From NCBI RefSeq assembly GCF_001469165.1, contig NZ_JABX01000001.1:268979-332978 (forward strand): 64,000 nucleotides of DNA, read 5' to 3'. The notes below the pieces were generated by a model. The model was not told where the DNA came from. It worked only from the letters and a program-made list of their open reading frames with translations, and ran no database searches. Shown here piece after piece: positions 54,456-63,671 of this stretch. Numbering within the stretch: position 1 is the first letter of the stretch; the number at the start of each line of letters is the position of its first letter. The position numbers were made by a program, and so were the translations under genes. The stretch is from Thiohalocapsa sp. ML1 (GTDB taxonomy: Bacteria > Pseudomonadota > Gammaproteobacteria > Chromatiales > Chromatiaceae).

Positions 54456-56387
54456 TCAGGCGGTGACCTTCTTCATCCACGCCAACAGGCCCGGCTCCGC
54501 GGCCCAAACGTCGCGCATGGCCTCGCGGTACAGCCAGGCCTGGTCGTCGCCGCCCGGCGCAAAGCCGCCCTGGTGCAGCGCCGGGCGGCGCACGCGTTTG
54601 CGCAGCAAAAAGCGCGGCACCCGCGGCAGCCGGCCGACGGCCTCGTGCAGCACCAGCGCGGCGCGCTCTTGATGGCCGAGCCGGTACAGCGCCAGCACCT
54701 CGCCGTAGGCCAGGTCCGCGAGGGCATCGGTGGGGAAGCGGCGGGCGAGCGCCAGCGCCAGCTCGTCCTCGTGCGCACGCAGGTAGTGGTTCATCAGCTC
54801 GGCGCGCACGCCGTGGTTGTCGCGGGGGTTCAGCGTCAGCAACAGCTCGGCGATGCCCGTCGCCGCGGCCTCGTCGCCGGCCTCGGCGAACTGGCGATAG
54901 CGACGGAACAGGAGCCGCAGCGCCGGGCGGTTGCGCGGGTCGGTCCAGGGCAGCGCCGCGGGGCCGTTCGGGCCCATGGCGTTGCGCAAGACCGACTCGG
55001 CGCGCTGCAGAACGGGGTCGAGCATGACGTGGGCAACCCAGGGCAGGCTGCTCTCGGGGTGCACGTAGAGCGCGGTGGCGACGTCGTCCAGCACGTCCAG
55101 GCTGTCCGCTGCGGCCGGCTCGGCCTCCAGGTAATCGAGCCATTCGTCGCGCAGCCAGGCGCGCTCGTGCTCGGTGCCGGCCAAGAGCGTGGACAACGGC
55201 TTGCCCACCGGGAACACCCGCCGCCAGCCGCGCTCGACGCCGGCCAGCGCGCGCCCGGCCGTGACGGCGCAGCAGGCGCCGCTGCGCTGCGCGCCCGGCG
55301 GCAGCGGCAACAGCTCCGGGTCGAACAAGGGCAACTGGCGCGGGTCGCCGCAGGTGGCGGGGTCGTCGATGGCCTCCAGGGCGAGCGGCGGCAGCGCCCG
55401 CGCGGCGAGAGCCTGGACCCAGTCGCGCAGCCGCAGCAGGGCCGGGTCCATGGCGCCGGCCTGGCTCATCATCAGGGCCTGCTGCGGGTCCTCGCGGGCA
55501 CGCTCCAGAAACTCGTAAATGCCGGTGCCGTCGTGGCCCGCGCGGCGGAGCTTGTGCTGCCAGAAATGCGCACGGGCGCGGGCATGGTCGTCGCGATGGC
55601 GGGCGGCGAGCAGCGTGATCTCCAGCAGCGCCGTGCCGGGGTGGTCCGGCCCGTGGCGCTGTGCCTGCGCGAAGGCATCGGTGGCGTAATCGAAGTCGCC
55701 CTCGTCGATAAACATCACCGACAGCCGCTGCCAAGCCGCGGACTTGAGTGGCGCTGGCGCAACGTCGGTGATACGCAGCAGAAAGGCCTGCTTCTTCTTC
55801 CAGTGATCCAGCGCGTCGTAGGCGTCGCAGAGCATGTCGAGCGCCGGCTCGAAGGCCTCGTCCAGCGTCGCCAGGTCGCCGTCGAACAGCGGCTCCAGTA
55901 GCGCCGCGGCGCGCCCGGGCCGGTCCAGCGCGAGCCAGCGGTCCGCCACCTTCGCGAGCAGCGGGCGCGGCACGCTGCCGCTGTCCACCGCGGCCTTGAG
56001 CTGCGGCTCGCTGAGCTGGTCCAGCAGCGGGTCCCAGAGGATCTCGGGCGGCAGCTCGGGCACCGAGCCCGCGGCCATGCAGCAGTCGCCATAGGCGGCT
56101 CCGGAGCCGCAGCGGCAGGGGTCGGCGGGTGCGGGCTCCGCCAGCGGGCTGACGGTAAAACCCAAATCCGGCCGCGGCACGGCGTTCCAGATGGCCTGCG
56201 CGAGCAGCGCGGCGAGGCGGCGGGTGTCATCGGCGTCCAGCGATTCCACGCCCGCGAGCGCGAGCGGGATGCGCTCGCGCCCCCAGGTCAGGAACCGCTC
56301 GGGGTCCGGCTCGCGCAGAATGGTGCCGACCGCCTCGGTGAGGAGCTCGTCCATGCTGATGGATTCCAACGGCGCCTGTTGTCTCAT
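54456..56387 (-). CDS. SEC-C motif protein with helical repeats
   Basis: 643 residues. N-terminal 70 residues are helical, then the SEC-C zinc motif PCRCGSGAAYGDCC (about 91-104), and about 500 residues of TPR-like helices (for example AWQRLSVMFIDEGDFDYATD and AELMNHYLRAHEDELALALA). SEC-C modules bind zinc and often protein partners. The start ATG 56387 is chosen because GGGAGGGG stands six bases upstream and upstream codons are low-complexity. Function unknown. It diverges from the STAND gene. Confidence 0.8.
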   Translation of the reverse strand: MRQQAPLESISMDELLTEAVGTILREPDPERFLTWGRERIPLALAGVESLDADDTRRLAALLAQAIWNAVPRPDLGFTVSPLAEPAPADPCRCGSGAAYGDCCMAAGSVPELPPEILWDPLLDQLSEPQLKAAVDSGSVPRPLLAKVADRWLALDRPGRAAALLEPLFDGDLATLDEAFEPALDMLCDAYDALDHWKKKQAFLLRITDVAPAPLKSAAWQRLSVMFIDEGDFDYATDAFAQAQRHGPDHPGTALLEITLLAARHRDDHARARAHFWQHKLRRAGHDGTGIYEFLERAREDPQQALMMSQAGAMDPALLRLRDWVQALAARALPPLALEAIDDPATCGDPRQLPLFDPELLPLPPGAQRSGACCAVTAGRALAGVERGWRRVFPVGKPLSTLLAGTEHERAWLRDEWLDYLEAEPAAADSLDVLDDVATALYVHPESSLPWVAHVMLDPVLQRAESVLRNAMGPNGPAALPWTDPRNRPALRLLFRRYRQFAEAGDEAAATGIAELLLTLNPRDNHGVRAELMNHYLRAHEDELALALARRFPTDALADLAYGEVLALYRLGHQERAALVLHEAVGRLPRVPRFLLRKRVRRPALHQGGFAPGGDDQAWLYREAMRDVWAAEPGLLAWMKKVTA

Positions 56388-56715
56388 AGCCCCTCCCGCG
56401 TGGGTTGGCTGCGCCGACACCGCTGCTCGGCTCGGGTGTCGGCATGCGGAGGCCGGCGCGCGTACCGGCGATGCGCGCGATTGTACCGCGGATGGGAGGG
56501 CCGAGGGCGAAGGCGGAGGGCGAAGGCGGAGGGCCGAGGGCCGAGGGCCAAGGACAGAGCGCCATCTACAGCGCCACCCTCCCTCCTTCAAACTTCACCC
56601 TTATTCCAAACTTCAAACTTCAAACTTCAAACTTCAAACTTCAAACTTCAAACTTCAAACTTCCCCCTTTCTTTTATCATCGGGCCATGATCGGTCCATC
56701 CAAAGCCGCCCCGGC
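56388..56715. other. Divergent gap with 7-mer arrays
   Basis: 328 bp between the SEC-C gene (left) and the STAND gene (right). It holds a GGGCCGA/GGGCGAAGGCGGA array (56496-56553) and a CAAACTT array (56607-56662). The latter ends 53 bp before the STAND start. Confidence 0.8.
56607..56662. repeat. Heptamer array CAAACTT, eight units
   Basis: Eight perfect units of CAAACTT, with degenerate units before them. The AT-rich 7-mer is unlike the GC-rich surroundings. It lies 54-109 bp upstream of the 1,623-residue STAND gene, where change in unit number would move promoter elements, or shift the frame of an upstream-extended start. Confidence 0.95.
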
Positions 56716-59700
56716 ATGAAGCAACGCGCCCGCGACGCGCGCATCCGCGTGTTCGTCTCCTCGCCCGCGGACGTGGAGCACGAGCGCGCCGCCGTCAAGG
56801 ACATCGTCGAGCGCCTGAGCCGGGAGTATCTGCCCTATTTCGAGCTCCAGGCGGTGCTGTGGGAGGAAGAGGCGCTCACCGCCGATCGCACCTTCCAGGC
56901 CGGCCTGACCCAGCCCGAGGACTGCGAGATCGTACTTGTGATCCTCTGGACCCGGCTCGGCTCGCCGCTGCCGGAGGAGCCCTACCGGGGCATGACCGGC
57001 ACCGAGTGGGAGTTCGTCAACGCCGTTGAGGCCTCCGCGCGCACCGGCTCGCCCGAGGTGCTGGTCTACCGCAAGACGGCGCCGAAGCTGGTGGACATCA
57101 CCGACGGCGCCCGCGCCCGCGAGGCGGTGGACGACCGGCGCCGGCTCGATGACTTCTTCCGCACCAATTTCTTCAACGAAGACAATACCTTCCGGCGGGC
57201 GTTCCGGGACTTCGACAGCGATGCGGCATTCCGCGAGCTGGTGGAAACGCAGTTGCGCAAGCTGCTGAACCGCCGCATCAGCGCCGAGCGCCGTGCCGCC
57301 GGTGCCGGCGGCAGCCAGTGGCAGGGCAGCCCGTTCCGCGCCGACCGCCCCTTCGACATCGGCGACGAGCGCGTGTTCACCGGCCGCGAGGAAGAGATCC
57401 GCGGCCTGCTCCGGCGCCTGGAGCGGCGCCCACCCGGGCAGGCCGGCCTCATCGTCGTGAGCGGCGCGAGCGGCAGCGGCAAGACCTCGCTGTTGCGCGC
57501 CGGGCTGGTGCCGCGGCTGACGCGACCGTTTCTGTTCGAGGACATCGCCAGCGTGCGCTGCGTGCTGGTGGACCCGGTGCAAGACGGCCCCACACCGCTC
57601 GGCGCGCTCGCTGCCCGGCTCGGCGCGGCCGATGTGCTGGGCACGGCGCTCGCCGGCTTCGGCCTCGGTGCCGACGGCCTAGCGCGGCTGCTCGCGGGCG
57701 AGCCGGCGCTCGCCGCGCGCCAGCTCGCGGGCGCGATGCAACAGCTCGCGCAGGGCGGCGGGAGCGAGCGCGCCCTGCGGCTCGCCATTGTCGTGGACCC
57801 GCTGGAGCCGGCCCTCGACGCCGATGCCGCCAGCGCGGCGGCGCTGCTCGCGGCGTTGCGCGGGCTCGCCGCCCATCCGTCCATCTGGGTGGTGATGGCG
57901 CTGCGCAGCGACGCCTTGCGCGCGCTCGCCGGTCTGCCGGAGCCGCTGCTGGACCCGGCCCGGCCCGCCGCGGAGCAGTGGCTGGCGCTGGAGCCACCGC
58001 CGCCGATGCGCATCCGCCAGGTGATCGAGATCCCGGCGCGGGTCGCCGGCATCGAGCTCGACGGCAACAGCCCCGGCGAGGGCCGCGGCCTCGTCGAGCA
58101 CATCGAGGCGGAGACCAGCGGCCTCAGCGCCTGGGCACCGCCGGTGCAGGCACTGTTGCAGCGCACCTACGAGCGCGCGCTGGCCGCGGCCGGCCCGGGC
58201 CGCGAGCTGACGCTCACCGGTGCCCAGGTGCGGGCGCAGGGCGGCGTCGCCGGCACCGTCATCGACCGCGCCGAGCAAGTCTGGGCGACGCTCGACCCCG
58301 CCGCCCGCGCCGCGCTGCCGCAGCTCTGCCGCGCGCTTGTCGCCGTCGACAGCAGCGCCGCCAACCGACCCGCGGCCCGCGCCGGCGACCTCGACGTGCT
58401 GCGCTCGGACCCGGACTGCCGGCGCCTCGTCGATGCGCTCATCGGCGCGCGACTCGTCACCGCCGAAGGCGTAGACGACCCGGAGCTGCGCCGGCGCTGC
58501 GAGGCGCCGGACCTGCGGCTGCTGGCCCTGTTTCGGGGCGTCTGGCGCCAGGGCCGCGAGGAATGGCACCTGCGCTGGCTGCGCCTGCGTGGCCGGACCC
58601 CGGAGCTGGCGTCCGCGCCCGCGGCGGCAGCCGAGCGCGACAGCGCGGAGCAGGCGGCGCCCGGCAGCCCCGCGGAGGGCCCGGACTGGCAGCACGTGCG
58701 CGCGGTGGCGAGCTTCGCGCACCCGGCGCTGTTCACGGACTGGGCGCCGGTGCGGAGCTGGCTCGCGGACGCCGGCCACCGCCGCCGGCTCTTGCTGCGC
58801 ACGCAGCTCGACCGCCAGGCGCGGCTCTGGAAGCGCACGGACTGCAACCGCGATTATCTGTACCGGGATCGCGACTACGCCGCCGCCGAGCCGCTGACCC
58901 GCGAGCACGAGCCGGAGCTGGAGCCGCTGGAGCGCGAGTTCCTCGCCGCCACCGCGGCGAACCTGGCCTTTCTGCGCCGGCGCAACCGCTTCGTGCGCAG
59001 CGTCGGCGCGCTGCTGGTGGCGCTCATGCTCGGTGCGCTCACCGCCGCCGGGCTCGCCTGGCAAGCGCAGCGCAGCGCGCGCGTGAACCTGCACAAGAGC
59101 GTGCTCAAGGAGGCGGAGCTGCACATCGCCCGCGGCAACACGCCGCAGGCCGTCATCGACGCCATCAACGCGAGCCAAGACCTGCCGGAGCGCGCGGTGC
59201 GCACGCTGAGCCTGGCCTTCATGGGCAATCGGCTGCTGGCCATGGCCCCCTCCACCGGCGGCCGGCCGGGGGTGACGTACCTGCCCGGCTTCAGCGCCGA
59301 CGGCGAGCTGCTCGCCAGCATCACGCCGGACCGCGGTCCGCTGCTGTGGCGGCTGGAGCGCGGGCGCTACGTGGCCGACCGGGACCTAGGCGGCGATGCG
59401 CTCGGGCTGCACAGCCTCGTGATCGGCGACGCCGACCAGGTGCTCGGCATCGGCGCCGACGGCGTCTGGCGCTTGCCCGCCGCGCCCGGCGCCGAGCCGC
59501 TCTATGCCTGCGGTACCAGCCCCGGCAGCGCCCTGGCGCTGAGCCTGGACCGGCGGCTGCTCGCCATCGCGGTGGCCGACGACGAGGGGCGCCACGGCGT
59601 CTGCGTGCTCGACCTGACGCTGCCCGGCAAGCTGCTGCTGAACCGGATGCTCGGCGACGGCGAGATCCGCGGGCTCGCCTTCGCGCCCGACGGCGACCGG

Positions 59701-61587
59701 CTCGTCACCGCCTCCGCCGCCGGGCGCAGCCAGGTGTTCGACATCGCGGCAGGGCGCCGAGTGCTGTCGCTGCCACCCGAGGGGCCGGTCGGGCGGCCGT
59801 TCAACGCCGCGGTGTTCGACGCCGCGGGCGAGCGTATCGCCATCGCCGGCGCAGATGAACAGGTGCGGGTGTTCGGCGCCGACGGCACGCCGCTGATGAC
59901 GCTGTCGGACAGCAACATCGGCGGCACGCTGATCAAGGTGCATCGCACCGCGGTGCGGGACGTCGCCTTCGGGCGCAAGGGCGACTTCCTGGTCGCCGTG
60001 GACGACGAGGGGCAGGTGGTGCGCTGGACGCTAGACGCGAGCCGGCAGGCCGTCGTGCTCGGCAGTCACCAGCTCAGCGTCAGCGACGTCGAGATCGCCC
60101 CGATGCCGGCGCACAGCATCGGCAACCAGCATCTGGTCCTGACCGCCTCGCTGGACCAAACGGCGCGGCTGTGGAGCCTGGAGACGGGCAAGCCCATCGC
60201 CGTGCTCGGCCACGACGGTGCGGTCAGCGCCGTGCGCTTCAGCGCCGACGGCACGCGGCTGTTCAGTTTCTCGGCGCTGGACGGCACGGTGCGGCTGTGG
60301 AGCGTGGACCCGGTGACGCGGCTCGGCTTCGAGCTGCGCCATCCGGACCACGTTTGGGATCTGGCGATGGCGAGCGCGCCAGAGGCGCTGGCCCCCAACG
60401 GCAAGGCGCTGCTGCTCGCCACCGCGGGCTTCGACGGCGGCGTGCGCGTCTGGCGCTACGAGCGCATGGCGGATCGCCCTGCGCCCGAGCTGCTGCACAC
60501 GCTGACCGCCCACACCGGGCGCGTACGGCAGGTGAGCTTCGATGCCACCGGGCGCTTCGTGGCCTCGGCCGCCTACGACGGCACGGCGGGCGTGCATGAC
60601 CTCGTCACCGAGCACTCCTGTGCGCTGCCGGCGGCGACAGCGCCGAACGGCGAGGTCTACAACGCGCTGTTCGGCCCGGCCGGCGACTGGCTCCTGACGA
60701 CCTCCGACGACCCGGCGGGGCCGGTGCGGCTGTTCACGGTGCCGGCCTGCAAACCGCTTGCCGACACTCCCACACTACCGCACGGCCAGGTGCCGGTGGA
60801 GGCGGCGGCGGTGCAGGCCGTGGGCGCGCGCACGCTGGTGGCCACCGGCGATGATGCCGGCGTGCTGCGGGTCTTCTTGCGCGACGCGGCCGGCGCTTGG
60901 CGGCCGGGCTGCGAGCAAGAGGTCGGCATCGGCGCCATCGGCGACATTGCGCTCAGCGCGGAGGGCGGGATCGCGGCGGTGGCCGGCGCCGATGCGCGCG
61001 CCGCGCTGGTGGCCATCGACGCGGACGGCGCGTGCCGGCTCGCCGGCCACCTGACCGGCCATGCCGGGCGCGTCTACAGCGTCGCCATCGCGCCGGACGG
61101 CGCGCAGGTGCTGACCGCATCGCTGGATAAGACGGCGCGGGTCTGGCAACGCGACGGTACGCCGGTGTCGGTGCTGATGGGCCACCAGGACCGCATCTAC
61201 CGCGCCGACTTCAGCCCGGACGGCCGCTGGCTGCTGACCGCCTCGCGCGACGGCAGCATCCGTCTATGGCGCCGACCGGACGCGCCGATGGATGGGTCCA
61301 ACGAGCTCGTGGAGCAGCAGGCGTTTCTGCCGGTGCAGGCCAGCCTGGGCGGCGTCGCCGCGGCGGTGTTCAGCCCTGAGGGCCGTTACATCGCCGGCGC
61401 CTATTGGGAGAACGCGGCGATGCTCTGGCGCATCTGGCGCGACGGCGGCGAGGTGTCCGCCGAGGTCCGCAAGCGCTGGGGCGAGGACCGCAGCAGGCTC
61501 GCGCTGATCCGCGAGGCCTATCGCTTCCGCGCCGACAACGTCATCGTGGACGACGCGGCGGCGGCACGCGCGGATGCTGAGCCCTAG
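56716..61587 (+). CDS. DUF4062-STAND NTPase-WD40 repeat protein
   Basis: 1,623 residues. Residues 10-120 match DUF4062 (RIRVFVSSPADVEHERAAVK). From 218, GDERVFTGREEEIRGLLRRL begins a STAND NTPase with Walker A GASGSGKTSLL (250-260) and an nSTAND1-like module. One membrane helix (about 763-785, VGALLVALMLGALTAAGLAW) follows, then about ten WD40-like repeats to the end (for example TRLFSFSALDGTVRLWSVDP and QVLTASLDKTARVWQRDGTP). STAND/WD40 proteins are sensors of stress or infection; effector activity is not evident, and DUF4062 may serve. ATG 56716 has no good ribosome site. Confidence 0.88.
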   Translation: MKQRARDARIRVFVSSPADVEHERAAVKDIVERLSREYLPYFELQAVLWEEEALTADRTFQAGLTQPEDCEIVLVILWTRLGSPLPEEPYRGMTGTEWEFVNAVEASARTGSPEVLVYRKTAPKLVDITDGARAREAVDDRRRLDDFFRTNFFNEDNTFRRAFRDFDSDAAFRELVETQLRKLLNRRISAERRAAGAGGSQWQGSPFRADRPFDIGDERVFTGREEEIRGLLRRLERRPPGQAGLIVVSGASGSGKTSLLRAGLVPRLTRPFLFEDIASVRCVLVDPVQDGPTPLGALAARLGAADVLGTALAGFGLGADGLARLLAGEPALAARQLAGAMQQLAQGGGSERALRLAIVVDPLEPALDADAASAAALLAALRGLAAHPSIWVVMALRSDALRALAGLPEPLLDPARPAAEQWLALEPPPPMRIRQVIEIPARVAGIELDGNSPGEGRGLVEHIEAETSGLSAWAPPVQALLQRTYERALAAAGPGRELTLTGAQVRAQGGVAGTVIDRAEQVWATLDPAARAALPQLCRALVAVDSSAANRPAARAGDLDVLRSDPDCRRLVDALIGARLVTAEGVDDPELRRRCEAPDLRLLALFRGVWRQGREEWHLRWLRLRGRTPELASAPAAAAERDSAEQAAPGSPAEGPDWQHVRAVASFAHPALFTDWAPVRSWLADAGHRRRLLLRTQLDRQARLWKRTDCNRDYLYRDRDYAAAEPLTREHEPELEPLEREFLAATAANLAFLRRRNRFVRSVGALLVALMLGALTAAGLAWQAQRSARVNLHKSVLKEAELHIARGNTPQAVIDAINASQDLPERAVRTLSLAFMGNRLLAMAPSTGGRPGVTYLPGFSADGELLASITPDRGPLLWRLERGRYVADRDLGGDALGLHSLVIGDADQVLGIGADGVWRLPAAPGAEPLYACGTSPGSALALSLDRRLLAIAVADDEGRHGVCVLDLTLPGKLLLNRMLGDGEIRGLAFAPDGDRLVTASAAGRSQVFDIAAGRRVLSLPPEGPVGRPFNAAVFDAAGERIAIAGADEQVRVFGADGTPLMTLSDSNIGGTLIKVHRTAVRDVAFGRKGDFLVAVDDEGQVVRWTLDASRQAVVLGSHQLSVSDVEIAPMPAHSIGNQHLVLTASLDQTARLWSLETGKPIAVLGHDGAVSAVRFSADGTRLFSFSALDGTVRLWSVDPVTRLGFELRHPDHVWDLAMASAPEALAPNGKALLLATAGFDGGVRVWRYERMADRPAPELLHTLTAHTGRVRQVSFDATGRFVASAAYDGTAGVHDLVTEHSCALPAATAPNGEVYNALFGPAGDWLLTTSDDPAGPVRLFTVPACKPLADTPTLPHGQVPVEAAAVQAVGARTLVATGDDAGVLRVFLRDAAGAWRPGCEQEVGIGAIGDIALSAEGGIAAVAGADARAALVAIDADGACRLAGHLTGHAGRVYSVAIAPDGAQVLTASLDKTARVWQRDGTPVSVLMGHQDRIYRADFSPDGRWLLTASRDGSIRLWRRPDAPMDGSNELVEQQAFLPVQASLGGVAAAVFSPEGRYIAGAYWENAAMLWRIWRDGGEVSAEVRKRWGEDRSRLALIREAYRFRADNVIVDDAAAARADAEP

Positions 61588-63118
61588 CGCAGCGAAGCCT
61601 CAGGCCGACGAGTCGCACTCATCGCTATCGAAATCGCAATCGAAATCGAAATCGAAATCGAAATCGAACCGAGTGTCAGCCGATCCCGATCCCAATCCGG
61701 GGCAGAGAACCCTTTTGCGCAACCCGCGCCTTATCGCCACTGAAACAAGGGCCAAGGGCCAAGGGCCGAGGAGGGCTCCCTTGGCCCTCGGCCCTCGGCC
61801 CTCGCTCCTAAGGCCCCTGCCGCTGCTCGCCGCGCTCGCGCTCTTCGCCGTCATAACCGCGCTGACGCCGCTGCGCGCGCTGGACCTTGATGTCTACCTG
61901 GCGGCGGCCGAGCGCGTCTTCGTGCTCGGCACCGAGCCCTATACCCGGCCGGGCGACGCCGGGCTGCCCTTCACCTATCCGCCGACGGCGCTGTTTCTGC
62001 TGCAGCCGCTGGCCGGGTTGTCATCGGCCGCGGCATCCGCGCTGCTGTGGTCGGTCAACATCGCGCTGGCGCTGGTCTTGATGCTGCTGCTGCCGCGGGA
62101 TTTGGCGCGCGGCGGCGCGAGCGCGGACGCGGCGCTGGCGGGCCGGCGCCTCGCCACCTGGGGGCCGCTCTACGTCGCTGGGTTCGGCGCGGTCTATCTG
62201 ACCATCCACTTCCAACAGACGAACCTGCTCCTGCTGCTCTGCCTCTGGGGGTACTGGCGCATTGCGCGGGCACCGTCGGGGCCGGGCGCCGCGGGCGGGC
62301 TCGCGGGCGGTGCGGCGCTCGCGCTCGGCAGCGTCGCGAAACCGCACTACGGCCTGCTCGTGGTCGCCGCCTTCGGCTGCCTCGGCCGGCGGGCATCAGG
62401 CGGTGGCTGGCGCGCGGGACCGGGTGCATGGCTCCTTGCCGGCGCAGCGCTCGCGGGGGCGGCGCTGCTCGGGCTCAGCGTCGCCCTCGCCCCCGCCAGC
62501 AGTTGGTCCGCCTGGTGGGCGCTGGTGCCGGGGACCACGAGCTTCACGGAACTGCCGCCGGGGCACAGCAGCATCGCCGCGCCCTGGAACCGCAGTCTCG
62601 CCGGCGAGCTGTCGCGCTGGCTGGTGCCGAACAAGTTCACGGCGCCCGTCGTGGCGAGCCCGGAGCTCGCAGCGCTGTTCGCGACGGGGCTGGTGCTGGC
62701 GCTCGGCCTGATCACCGGCTGGGCGGTGACGCGCTCGCTCCGGGCACGGCGCTGCGGGCAGACCCTTGACCAGCCGGTGGCCGTGGATCTGGAGCTGTCG
62801 CTGCTGTCCGTCTGGGTCTTCCTCGCCGCGCCGGCGAGCTGGACGCATCACCTGGTGATGCTGTTGCCAGCGGCGCTGGTGCTACTGCGCGACGGCGTGC
62901 TGCACGCGCGCGCGGATGCGGTTGGGCGGCTCGCCGCCGGGCTGGTGCTAGCCGTGCTCGCGCTGACGCTCGATGACCTGATCCCGCGCGAGGTCCGCAC
63001 CGACTCCCGGGCCATCATGGCGCTCATGACCGTGGCGGTGCTCGGGCTCTGGGCCCTGCTGCTGGAGCGGCTGGTCCGGCACACCGCAGCGCGGCGCCGG
63101 GCGGCGGCAGAGCCCTGA
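61574..63118 (+). CDS. GT87/DUF2029-type polyprenyl-phosphate-sugar glycosyltransferase
   Basis: 514 residues from ATG 61574, overlapping the STAND gene end by 14 bp. After a 75-residue hydrophilic head, about ten membrane helices follow. The first luminal loop, LDLDVYLAAAERVFVLGTEP and GLPFTYPPTALFLLQPLAGL, is the GT87/DUF2029 hallmark with the catalytic-type Asp. VYLTIHFQQTNLLLLLCLWG is another family block. These enzymes move mannose or similar sugars from a polyprenyl carrier. The head (SKSQSKSKSKSKSN) is encoded by hexamer repeat 61621-61668, and a palindrome 61747-61804 continues it in frame, so a start further in is possible. Confidence 0.85.
   Translation: MLSPSAAKPQADESHSSLSKSQSKSKSKSKSNRVSADPDPNPGQRTLLRNPRLIATETRAKGQGPRRAPLALGPRPSLLRPLPLLAALALFAVITALTPLRALDLDVYLAAAERVFVLGTEPYTRPGDAGLPFTYPPTALFLLQPLAGLSSAAASALLWSVNIALALVLMLLLPRDLARGGASADAALAGRRLATWGPLYVAGFGAVYLTIHFQQTNLLLLLCLWGYWRIARAPSGPGAAGGLAGGAALALGSVAKPHYGLLVVAAFGCLGRRASGGGWRAGPGAWLLAGAALAGAALLGLSVALAPASSWSAWWALVPGTTSFTELPPGHSSIAAPWNRSLAGELSRWLVPNKFTAPVVASPELAALFATGLVLALGLITGWAVTRSLRARRCGQTLDQPVAVDLELSLLSVWVFLAAPASWTHHLVMLLPAALVLLRDGVLHARADAVGRLAAGLVLAVLALTLDDLIPREVRTDSRAIMALMTVAVLGLWALLLERLVRHTAARRRAAAEP
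61621..61668. repeat. Hexamer array ATCGAA, eight units, in frame with coding
   Basis: Units ATCGCT, ATCGAA, ATCGCA, then five ATCGAA. In the GT87 frame it reads as Ser-Lys repeats. Same class as the arrays at 30491 and 54375 on the opposite strand. Confidence 0.9.
61747..61804. repeat. Repeat family D-like GGGCCAA/GGGCCGA palindrome
   Basis: GGGCCAAGGGCCAAGGGCCG is followed, after GAGGAGGGCTCC, by CTTGGCCCTCGGCCCTCGGC, a long inverted repeat. It lies within the N-terminal part of the GT87 open frame. Confidence 0.8.
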
Positions 63119-63177
63119 GTGACGGTTCAAGTGCGGCGAAAACCCGACGTCAAGGACATCGCTATCGAAATCGCGAT

Positions 63178-63231
63178 CGGGATCGGGATCGGGATCGGGA
63201 TCGGGATCGGGATCGGGATCGGGATCGGGAT
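63178..63231. repeat. Hexamer array CGGGAT, nine units
   Basis: Nine perfect CGGGAT units, the same hexamer as at 30184-30243. Flanked by degenerate ATCGAA- and CGCTAT-type units. Confidence 0.95.
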
Positions 63232-63340
63232 CGCTATCGGGATTGCTATTGAAATCGGGACCAACACGACACGAACTGCTGAGCCGTCTAGCGCTTCGCT
63301 GCCCAAATCCCGAGACCCGGGTTTCGTCGTTTGACGGTTA

Positions 63341-63606
63341 TTGACTGGAATGTTGACTGGAGTGTTGACTGGAGTGTTGACTGGAGTGTTGACTGGAGTG
63401 TTGACTGGAGTGTTGACCTCCAGGTCAACACGGCGACAGAGCGGAATGCACTGATGTCGCGAGCGCCGAGCCGACCGGGAGGTCGGCTCTCCGGCCCGAC
63501 CCCGGCTCCGGCTCCGGCTCCGGCTCCGGCACGGCTACGGGCGCATAAGTGTTTCGCTGTCGAGTCTCCACCGTTCCCGCGCGTCACTGCACCGCGGCGC
63601 TGAGCG
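63341..63606. repeat. Composite repeat family C, copy 2
   Basis: Six 12-bp units of TTGACTGGAGTG (first is TTGACTGGAATG), then palindrome TTGACCTCCAGGTCAA (63413-63428), then CACGGCGACAGAGCGGA, GATGTCGCGAGCG, CCGACCGGGAGGTCGGCTCT, a CCGGCT hexamer array (63502-63530) and GAGTCTCCACCGTTCC. Copy 1 at 40662 has about three units and lacks the CCGGCT array. Unit number differs, so the array is variable. Confidence 0.9.
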
Positions 63607-63671
63607 CCGTTTGAGGCGCGACACCGCTGAAGCTGTGTCGCAAGTGGATTATCGGCTCGCCGCCGGCGCGG

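Noticed and set aside
63341..63428. Possible CRISPR array
   Set aside because: Units are contiguous 12-mers with no spacers, and no cas gene is near.
63331..63603. Frame reading DWSVDWSV then APAPAP
   Set aside because: It is the 12-bp array and the CCGGCT array read as protein; the copy at 40670 is frame-shifted.
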